This document shows positions 36,363 to 46,400 of a stretch of 64,000 bases of DNA, piece after piece (the stretch's first letter is position 1; every line of letters starts with the position of its first letter). Made by a program: the position numbers and the translations under genes. The notes under the pieces were generated by a model. It saw nothing but the letters and a program-made list of their open reading frames with translations, ran no database searches and had not been told where the DNA came from. Origin of the DNA: Rhodamnia argentea (Eukaryota; Streptophyta; Magnoliopsida; Myrtales; Myrtaceae); contig NC_063156.1 of assembly GCF_020921035.1 (NCBI RefSeq), forward strand, positions 23,174,283-23,238,282, written 5' to 3'.

Positions 36363-38480
36363 TTGGCGAAGATGGCGGAAACCGGCAATACCTTGTTCGA
36401 TATAGTACTCCTCCAATACCCCAAATACCCTATCCATCCTCTTGTAAACCGGAACCCCCAAAATCCCCATCAACACCGCCTCAGAAACCCGTTACCAGCC
36501 CCTTTTATAAACCCATCCAAAAATGGATCGGGAAAAATCCAACTTGCTCCATTGATCTCCCAAAACCATACACATGTGTTCCCATCCCCGAACCACTTCC
36601 AAGCATCCGTATGTTTCAACCTGGCGATTTTCCTCCACTCCGGCCCGGAGATGAATCTCACTCATCCACTTTAAATTTTCCACCACTCAGAAAATTCTCT
36701 GACCCTCAAGAACAGTATTATCATGCTCCTAAGATACCTGCACCAACCGAGATTGACCCACATGGAAAAAAGAAAGGTCCGGCTCAGCAGTAAAACCTGT
36801 TCTCAATTCGCGTACAGAGAATGCATTAGCCCAAAACGTGGCTCTTGAGAAAGTTTCCACTCAAGTAGATCGAGTTGATCAAGCTTCTACACACATCCGC
36901 AAGATGCTTGCAGATTTCCGGGAAGAGAGTCTACATGATGGAAAATCGGCAGCTCCATCACCATTACCTAGAAGACCGGACTCCTCAAATAGAGAAGCTA
37001 AAGAGGCGGATCATCATCCTTGAAAATCAGAAAGCTCAACTTGAGTACCAACCACCTTTCTCCTCATTTACTTCCCCTATTCCTCCATTTCCCTCCCATA
37101 CACGTCCTACTACTCGTTCGTCCCAAGCTTCCACCAAACTTCTTCAACCCCTTTCCAAGAAGTTCTTGAGACAGTCCTTGATTCGGTATAAACGTACTCG
37201 CTCTTCGAGCTCGACTCAAAGCAATCAAGAAGGCTGAAGGCGATGCCGAAAGAACAAAATTCTCCGACATATCATCATCGGTTCCTACTTTTCCAATCCC
37301 TCCCACAAGCACCGCCGGAACCTCCCGACTCACCTCCACACTCCCCTTCACGTAAAACTACCTTCATTCATGGTTTCTAATCCTATTGAAAGTTTCCCGA
37401 GAAAACAAATTCCATCCATTTCCACAATCCAAGCCACCGAGCAAGATGATTCCTCTTCAACATCATCTGTACCACCATCAGAAACATCTCCTTCTTCGGA
37501 ATCCGAAAATGGCCCCGAACACATTTCGGACCAAATCCCAGCCATTATGATGGTTGCGGCGATCCCAAAAGAAGAAGATGAAGAAGTGGAATTTGTCAAT
37601 CTTAAAACCCCTTCGGATCCAAGTCCATCATCTCGTCCAGCCCCATTCCTCATCAAGGACGTACTTTACTCTTGATGATGTTCCTTACCATCGTTGGCCC
37701 ATGAAAATCCAGGAGTTCCATACATGGCTTGTTGCCAGAAATCTAGCTGAACAAAGCACTTATGAAGTTCTCTTAGAATTCACTAGCAAGTTCATTGGAA
37801 CCCCGAAAGACCGGTGGATCTCCATCTCGGAACAAGACCAAATTGCTTTTCTCCCGATGAACTTTAATCAGGCTATGCGAGTCATTCACCCGTATTTTGT
37901 TGGTCAACCCACCAATGAAAGAGAACTCAAGCGAAAAGAGTTCTTTGAAAGAAAATGCTGCTCCACTTCTCGAAAGGATCTTGACAGACATTTCAAAGAG
38001 ATGATTCGACTCTTTTATCATCTCGGAGCAGACATCAATCTTAAACCAATCTTTTTAGCCTCCATTCCTAAAGAAATTGCAGATGAAGTTGATAAACATC
38101 TTCAAAGGCCTCTCCTTGAATCCACACTCGGAGAAATACAGCAAGTCGTTCATATTGCCATTGAAGAAAAATGCGGAAGAAAAAGACAGTTCGACCAGTT
38201 CTTAAAAGAAAACCGCAAGTATGACAAGAACTGTGAAAGGCCAGAATGGAAGATCAAGTGCACCGTAGATCGTAATGATCCGTCTTGCTCGTGTCACAAG
38301 AAGAAAGTTCATTTCAAGAAGTTTTCATTTGCGAAGCCTCGCAGAAGCAAGTGGAAATTCCTCGGAAAGAAATCACGCAGTCATTCCGCAAAGCACCGCA
38401 AGAAACCCAAGTCCGACGGATGTTTTATTTGCAATAAGAAGGGTCACTTTGCAAAAAAATGCCCCCAAGCGAAGAAACAG
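36363..38480 (+). pseudogene. Pararetrovirus coat region and zinc knuckle, right copy
   Basis: The proline-rich and coiled-coil parts are split over five short overlapping frames (36363-37675). A longer frame, 37554-38789 (411 codons), holds the coat-like domain, a Lys/Arg-rich stretch and the CCHC knuckle CFICNKKGHFAKKC (38421-38462). That frame runs on past the knuckle and ends out of phase with the protease. Confidence 0.8.
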
Positions 38481-38739
38481 GGCAGTTACATGATCCGGAA
38501 GATCTCTCAAAACACTGGGATCTCTCTCGGTGATGAAGACGTTGAATCCATCTTCTCCATTGAAGAAGAGCCGTCTCCGGACACCTTGTGTGCTATTGAA
38601 ACTTACTCTTCGATTCGAGACTCTTCCCCGGGAGATATTCTCTCCTTTTTTCCTCTTGCTGATTCTTTCGTAATCCACTCCCCAACATTTCATCCCCACA
38701 TTTTCCGGTCCAGCTTCACCTTCCAGAAAGCACCAAATC

Positions 38740-39050
38740 CATCCAAGTCATTGCTCTCATCGATACTGGCGCAGTTGCATCCCCGTTAGATACCAAAATC
38801 CTTCCGGAAGAATACTTGGACACCATATACCGGATATTTCCGAGCAGCCTCGGGAGAAACTTTTACTACCAAACTGCGTAGTAAACCTCTTACCATTCAT
38901 ATTCTCCCTGGTTGTGAAATCACCACCCAAATCCTTGGATGTCCATCTCATGACAAGGATCTCATCATTGGTTGGGATATTCTTTCTAAGCTCCCACAAC
39001 TCAAGATAAACCCTAAGGGGTTAAAATTCCAAAAGAAGATCTAGGAGTTT
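38740..39050 (+). pseudogene. Pararetrovirus aspartic protease, right copy
   Basis: The catalytic Asp-Thr-Gly is present at 38762-38770 within wording like LIDTGAVAS. The protease frame differs from the knuckle frame upstream, so a frameshift separates them. Confidence 0.65.
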
Positions 39051-39247
39051 GTTGAAATCCGGAGACTCTTTCTCATCCAACCGTAAATCCTTGATCCCAT
39101 CTATCAATCTCTCCTTTCTCATTGTTCGAATCTCACCAATAGTTTGCTCGATTTGCTCCAACCCTCTTTGGCAAAATTCGACTTTTTTTCAAAATTCCCC
39201 TCAAGAAAAATGGAGAAATCAATCCCACCAAAGCAAGTCATTCGAGC

Positions 39248-40430
39248 ATGAACCCGGATCACCTTGCTCAAGCACAAGCGGAATGTGCTCGCCTTCTTTC
39301 TCGGGGACTCATCGAGCCCTCCGACTCCCCTTGGGCATGTGAGGCCTTCTATGTCAACAAAAGAGCGGAACAAAATCGTGGAAAGCTACGGTTAGTCATA
39401 AATTACCAGCCTCTCAATCTGTTCATCCAAGATGACAAATTCTCATTGCCCCATAAGAACTCTTTGTTCTCCAATTTTGCCCAGGCTAAGATCTATTCCA
39501 AATTCGATCTTAAGGCGGGCTTCGGCAATTAGGAATTCATCCCTCGGATGCATTTAAAACTGGTTTCGCATCCCTAACCAAAGACTTCCAATGGAGAGTC
39601 CTTCCCTTTGGACTTAAAACTCGCTCCGTCCTTATTCCAAAAGGCTATGTGCAAAATTTTCCAACCTATCCTTGCTAATGCCCGGATCTATATTGATGAT
39701 ATTCTCCTGTTTTCCCATGATGAACATTCTCATGCAAAACTCCTTCAACAATTTGCTGAAATTGTGCATACTCATGGCATCATGCTGTCACAAAAGAAGA
39801 TGATCATAGCTCAACGAGAAATTGAATTTCTCGGCATGCGTTTGAAAAATGGAACCTATTGCCCAGGACCACACATTGCGGAAGATCTCCAGAAATTCCC
39901 GGATGAAAATCTCTCGGTTCACCGGATCCAATCCTTTTTAGGAATTGTCAATTATCTCGTAGATTTCATCCCAAAAATTTCTCGGATCCTTTCTCCCCCG
40001 CAAAAGATGTTGAAAAAGAATCCTCCTCCTTGGTCACAAAAGCAAACCACTTCCATTAAGACCTTAAAAGAAATACCGCAAAATTTGCCCCCTCTCCGGA
40101 TCCCTTCCACTTGGAACCGTAATCCTTCAAACGGATGCCGGTGACAAGCACTTTGGCGGCTATTCTCCTTGAAGAAATTAAAGGTAAGCGAAGAATCTGT
40201 GCATACAAAAGTGGAAAGTTTTTTCGGCAGCGAAATGCATTATCACTCCACTTTCAAAGAAATTCTTGCAAGTCAAAAATGGAATCAAAAAATTTGAATT
40301 TCATCTCATTGGTCATCATTTTTTAGTCGAAATGGACATGTCCTCTTTTCCTCGGATGCTCACATTCAAGCAAAAGCAAGTTCCTCATCCTCAACTCTTG
40401 CGATGGGCGTAATGGTTTTCCAAATACTCT
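39248..40430 (+). pseudogene. Pararetrovirus reverse transcriptase-RNase H, right copy (fragmented)
   Basis: The same domain as in the left copy but broken into frames 39248-39532, 39608-40144 and 40135-40326. A stop follows the FDLKAGF palm segment (39531), frame shifts follow around 39570-39620, and another lies at the start of RNase H near 40130. YIDD is at 39689-39700. Confidence 0.82.
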
Positions 40431-40439
40431 TTCGATTCA

Positions 40440-41845
40440 AAACACATTTTCGGAAAGAAAAATATTTTGGCTGATTTCTTTTCTAGGCCAAAAGAACCTT
40501 TCGAATCCATAAACATGTTTATTCGAAAAGAGTTTTCAGGATCCTTCAAAACTCGGAATATGCGTGAACATCGGTGGCCATCACACCAAGTATCCACCGA
40601 TATCCCTCCACTCCTCAAACAAATTCCCTCTCGATAATTTTCACTGATTATTTTGGAATTATCATTATGTCATCTTTAAAGATTATGGTGGATTATTCCT
40701 CAAACCAGGTCTCAATTGTGATTATCCGTTCATACATCCATTAAGATGGTCTTCTACCATCCCTTTCCCTTCCGATTTAAAATGGATGTTTTGGTTTATG
40801 TTTCACCTCTACCAAGTTGCCATAGAGTTCCCTTTAGACGAAATCATTAAGGTTTTGTCTGATTCCCTTTTTGGAAATTATCGGAACCATCCCCGTAAGT
40901 TCTTTCTTGATATTCTTACTTGGTTCCAACCCGTTCAAGCATGGAAACACTTGTTCATTCTTCAAAGACAAGTTGGTCGACCGTAACCTTGCGGTACACA
41001 CGTTGTCCTCTTTCATCATCCCCGGTCATTCATTGGACCCTCGGGAGATAAAAGATCCAATCTTTGCAGAAATGTGCACTACCACTTTCAAACCCGTACT
41101 CCAAGATCAAGTCTTCAAGATTCACAAGACGTACTCAAGAACTGTATTTGACATTCCTCATGAATACAGAGAACTCCAGCGAATACTCTGTCAAGAGAAT
41201 AAGGTTATCCCACCCGAAATATGGCCTTACAGCTCGCCGAGCTACTCTTGGGATACACCCAGGACCCATCCTCATGTATTCGAAGCCCTCCAGGAGTACA
41301 ACAGCAATCAACCAAGCTCCTCCATGGATACAGATACCCAGTCATTTGACCCATGGGGCGGACAACTGTCATAAGATCCATACATCTATCCGCAACCCGT
41401 TATGCCCGACGTCCCTTCCTCATCCAGAAGCACCCCGGGCGTCCCTCATGACCTACACTTAGATCAGATTATCTCGGATTATGAAAAAGAGCAGTTATTG
41501 CGAGCCTACGGAAGTCAGAAAGACGGCCCCTCTGACTATGATGGACCGCACGGCTCGACTCGGACGACGCAAATTATCATCCCGACCCGCACGGGAGACG
41601 ATAATGCCACCGCTCCACCGGATCCATCAACTTCCTCCATCGACACCACCTACTCCACCGAGACAAGGCCATGTGCTTCATCGATATCAAAAGCCCGAAA
41701 AGTCGTGTGTTTACCCGCTCCATTTGCTTCCCTTTGTAAAGAGTCAAGAATGGCAAGCAGAGTTTGTTTGTATGTGTGCTTAGTTGCAATAATGGCTTCC
41801 TCGGAAGTCAATGTTGGTTGTGTGCTTTGTCGACCTCAATTATGA
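40440..41845 (+). pseudogene. Pararetrovirus C-terminal region, right copy
   Basis: Mirror of the left C-terminal region, in fragments 40786-40986, 40871-41374, 41064-41462 and 41402-41845. It is collinear with the left copy but has several small indels, and its function is unknown. Confidence 0.65.
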
Positions 41846-41866
41846 GGACTCCTTTGTGTTTTCGCC

Positions 41867-41873
41867 TATATAA
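41867..41873 (+). promoter_or_regulatory. Viral-type TATA box of right copy, pointing toward TAF2
   Basis: TATATAA within 'cctatataagg', on the plus strand, 939 bp upstream of the TAF2 ATG and about 490 bp before the viral genome end. If active, transcripts would start near 41900 and run into the TAF2 5' region. Activity is not shown. Confidence 0.6.
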
Positions 41874-42361
41874 GGCTTGTTTTCCCCTTGTAAGGGCCAA
41901 GACTTGGCTTCCTTTGTAAATCCAAGTAAGAGTTTGCTTCCTAATGAGTTTCTAAAACACTCCTCTTTTCTCTTCGAGCAGATACTTACGTGCTAAAATG
42001 TCTCTACTTCTCTATTACAATGGTTGGTTCAGTATGCTCTCCACTTGCCACAAATTACGTAATCATCCGGAAAGTTTATTAGATCTAGTATTGGGTTAAA
42101 GCACGTGTAGAGTCCCAGGGGCCTCTCTCCACTTGTTGATTAACTTCGCAAATGAGTGCTGGATCTATCCAATATTTGATCGGGATAAACCTATAGGGGA
42201 AATAGATAGTGGATCCCGTGGATCAGAAATCGATGTCTTAAAGGATTAGTTCCAAGAGCAAGATCTGGAAACTAACAGGCGGTCCCTTGAGTGGTCAGAG
42301 AGCCCGTGTGAGATAGCATAATTGTTTCAGATTGAGTTCTTGCTTCCGCTCCTTTTTGGTA

Positions 42362-42615
42362 AACTTGCCTCGGCGAGGTGGTGGCCAACCGGATTGGCCA
42401 CCGGCGAGAATGAAGGGGAAAAAAAAGAAAGAAAGGAAGAGAAGCAAGAAAAAAGGGAAAAACATTAAAAAATGATGAAGGTGCTTTTGGTTATGCTCTT
42501 TGTTGAAATAATGATGATATTTGAAATAAAGAAGACATTTCGTACTCTGGTTAGAAATAAAATCTACTTTAATCAGAAAATAAGGGCATGATTTTCTCAA
42601 TAAATTTGGACGGGC
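42362..42615. repeat. Right half of the split foldback element
   Basis: It begins at the viral border with a GC-rich core ('cctcggcgaggtggtggcc', 'ggccaccggcgag'), then an A-rich tract and arm wording ('aaggtgcttttggttatgc', 'agaaataaaatctacttta', 'aagggcatgattttctc'). In inverted orientation this matches 27390-27560. The viral dimer therefore lies inside the element's core. Confidence 0.6.
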
Positions 42616-42805
42616 GGCGTTGATCCGCGTGACGTGGCCAGCCAGTCGGGGCGGCCCAAAATCTAGGGCTCGTACATGGTCAGCGCTTAGCACGGAGCCC
42701 AACGACGAGAGCTTCTATAAATCCAGGCGGAGCTCCTGCGGTCCATACTCTCGTTCCCTCGCTCACTCTCTCGCTCGGATCTCGTTTCTCTCTCTGGCGA
42801 GAGAG

Positions 42806-43445
42806 ATGGCGAAGGCGCGCAAGCCCAAGAACAACGACGATGCGAAGCTCGATCATCCCGGCGCCGTCGTCCGCCACCAGAAGCTCTGCCTCTCCGTCGA
42901 CCTCCCTAACCGGAGAATCTACGGGTCACTATCTCTCTTTCTCTCTCGTTTGAAATTTGAGCTCGGAACTGTGCTCTCTGCTCTGTCTTCTCCGCGTTCT
43001 CCATTTCTCAATCTCTGACTTGCAATTTCGCCTTTGGAGTGCGAGCTTTGAATCGCCGCATTGTGGATGCTTCCACCCTCCGTTGCACGCACGGTGTTAA
43101 GTGTGTTGAGGAGTTCCGAGTCATTCCTTGCGATTGTCTACTCTTTTTCGTTAATCGATTGAGGAGGAGCTCGTCTAGTGTTTGTCACCTGAACATATGT
43201 GGTCTGTCGATCTTGGAACTGTAATCAATCTAGAGTTGGAGTTTCTTGCTCGGTGCATGTCGAATTGCCGGTTTCATTGGCTCAGCTCGTCCTGTGCAGT
43301 CAGATGTTGATCGTTTGTTGATTGTGCCGATTTATGTTATTTTTGTCTCGTCAAGGAATTTATAAGATACTCAAGGCCTCGACGTTTGCTAAAACCCATC
43401 AACTTCTTTCTGCATGTCTGATATCACTCGAGAAGAGTCCATTAT

Positions 43446-43479
<34 letters not shown>

Positions 43480-46400
43480 CACCCAACCGCTGTGTTTCTG
43501 TAGTTGAATTTCATAGCTGGTAATTTTGTATGTTATTATGGTCTTCTTCTCCTAATAATCGGAAAAGAAGACAGGCTTGATTGCGTCTCTATGTTTTCGT
43601 CCCAATGCAGTGACTGCACCTGATGTGTTTTTAGAATAATTTTAAGTCAACTCATTTTTTGTGCACTTCAAACTAATGCTTGTCTTTTTGGAGTAGCTTG
43701 ATATTTGGGTGGCTTTATGAGTAATTTTTGTATGCATTTTTGTAGGTATACGGAGCTAGAAATTGCAGTTCCAGATATTGGAATAGTGGGATTACATGCT
43801 GAAAATCTGGGGATCTCTAGTGTTTTGGTTGATGGAGAGCCTTCTGAGTATGAATACTATCCCCACTATCAGAATTTAGATAACGAGAGAAGATGGAGCT
43901 CTGTCATGTCTCCTGCTTCTGCTGCTGGTGTTGCTGGGTCTTTGTATCTATCAGCTCTGGATAGGGAATTGGTCCCAAACTTATTAATTAATTGCTGTAA
44001 GGGTTTCAAGGTGGAAAATGAATCGCAGGATCAATTGGTGGTAGAGAATGCTTCACAGTCATCTGGCGAGGTCAAGCAGGTAATTTGAGTCAATTTTTAA
44101 ATGATGAGAGGCTACTTGATCTGATTTGAGTTGAAGAGTGAGCTTACTTTCTTGGCTTTTGCCCAATGAACTGCTGTTTGAGGAAAATATGCTCAAAGTA
44201 GTATTCTAAAATCAGGTATTCTGGCTTCTATTTCTACACTGAACTGACAATAATCTACTAAGTCTTGCTTATGCTTCCTACGTCCATACTTAGAAGAGCG
44301 TTAATTAGCTGCTGACAGACCTTAAATTACCCCTTTTTCCTTCTTGGACCTCTGTTTCTAGTGGGAGTGATGGTTTCTATTGTTTGTTGCCTTTGGATTC
44401 TTGAGTTTATGGATAGAAATTATTGAGTTTGGCATGGTCAATATGTTTTCATGAGGTAAACTTCTGTTGGATCTTATGTAGGTTGATGTTTTATGCAGAA
44501 TGTAAAGCTGGTGCGCATTGAGTATTGGGTGGACAAAGCAGAGACAGGCATTCATTTTGAGGATAATATTCTTCACACCGATAATCAGATCAGGCGGGCT
44601 CGTTGTTGGTTTCCCTGTATGGATGAGAACTCACAGCAATGCTGGTATTATACGACGACAATTTTTGCAGTCTTAGAGGATTAATCTTGGCATGTTACTT
44701 TTATAATGGTTGTTCAATTATATTCTTATATAGAAAAAAATAAGAATTATGGTTTATTCTGTTACTTTGTTCAGCTATGATTTGGAATTCACAGTGGCCC
44801 ATGATCTTGTTGCTGTCAGCACTGGGAAATTGCTATATCAGGTGAGATGGAGAAGATAAAAAATCTACTGTAATGCACATAAGATAAGTAGTATAATTCT
44901 GCTGCTGAAATGCAGGCAATAATCTTGATGTATAATGCACAAACTCATGACTGATTCAAGTGGTTGGATGTGTGATGTCTTTCTATAGTCCTTTCGACTG
45001 ATGATGCACCAATGTTCGGTGAATCTCTTTCTTCCAGAGAGAGTTGGGACATACCGTGATGCATTTTGACACACCTTTAGTTTTAGAAAAATGTTTGGTC
45101 AGGACAATCTGTGAGCTTGACATGAGTATATGGTCAGTACGTGCATCGTTTTGAGGGAATATTTGGGCAAAGCTGATCTTTCTGGCTCTATTCTTTTCCC
45201 CTTTATCCTGCCATCGTTCATTTAGATGTTAGTGAGGTGATGAAATAGATTCTCTCTCTTTCTCAGAAGTGACGGTAATATGTTGAAGTTTTTTTGAATA
45301 TTGTCAATGACTTAAATGACATGCATGGAATTCAGTGTAAACCTAAACTTGATTGGTGGTAGTTTATTCTAATAGATGATTTACTTGACTATTTTCCTAT
45401 GAGTGATTGACCAAAGCCTGACATGAGGCCATGAATCTCTACTAGCATCCAGGGCATAGGATGTCATTGTTAGTATTTACTTCTTCTTTGCTCCTCTTTT
45501 CCATTTATTTTGTAGGGCTGAGAATGAATATGATTTGAATGCTGATGTCTTGTTAAGCAAGTTTATAATTCTTGCAAGGATTTCAATATGAGCTATTTTG
45601 CAATATGATGTTTTCTTTTATCCACGAGCATGTCGTGTGTATGTCTGTTAAATTACTAATGACAGATAAGTCCTATATGACAGTGATATTTTGACTTCTG
45701 TTTGGTCGGTTAATAATTCTGCATTACTCAGCTTGAGCTTAATACGAAGCAATATTTTGTTAATTTTCCAGTTGATGATTGCTGATTGTGTGATATTCTG
45801 CACATGTTTTGCAGGTTTTGAGCAAGGATGATCCTCCTCGCAAGACTTATGTATACAGGTTAGATGTTCCAGTTAGTGCTTGGTGGATATCCTTGGTGGT
45901 TGGGCCACTTGAAATCTTTCCAGACCCCCAGAATTGTCTGATATCACACATGTGTTTGCCTGCTTATAAGTCCAAGCTACAAAATACCGTGGGATTCTTT
46001 TATAGTGCTTTCAGGTTCGTCCACCAGCATAGATTGCATTGGAAATAGACTTAAAAGTTTGCTGGATTTTGCTGTATTCTATGGCATAGTTTATTGATGC
46101 ACAATTCATTTTTAGCAGCCATTACGAGGAATACCTTGGAGCGAAATTTCCATTTGGATCATACAAGCAAATTTTTATTGCACCTGAGATGACAGTGTCA
46201 TCATCGAGCTTAGGGGCCTCAATGAGCATATTTAGTTCCCAAGTTTTACATGATGAGAATATTATCGACAAGGTTTGGCTCTGTGACATCAGTGTGGTTT
46301 TGCCTTTATGTAAGCTTAGAAACATGTGCATTTGTCTTAACACCCAATGCTTGGGAGGCCTTTAAAATATGGAATAGGTAGTAATAATATTGTGATGGTA

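Larger units (their letters stand above)
35033..42361 (+). mobile_element. Endogenous pararetrovirus, right copy (Caulimoviridae), full length, inactive
   Basis: A 7329-bp copy on the plus strand, the mirror image of the left copy with the same domain order and the same outer end point (ttttggta at 42354-42361). It starts at an intact tRNA-Met primer site. It carries more frameshifts in the coat and RT regions than the left copy but has a better movement-protein frame. Scattered substitutions and small indels separate the arms, so they are not a recent perfect duplication. Confidence 0.88.

Noticed and set aside
27683..42361. Possibility that the inverted viral repeat is an assembly artefact
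   Set aside because: The arms differ by substitutions, small indels, different stops and different primer-site sequences. A folded-back assembly of one molecule would give near-identical arms. Long-read confirmation is still desirable.
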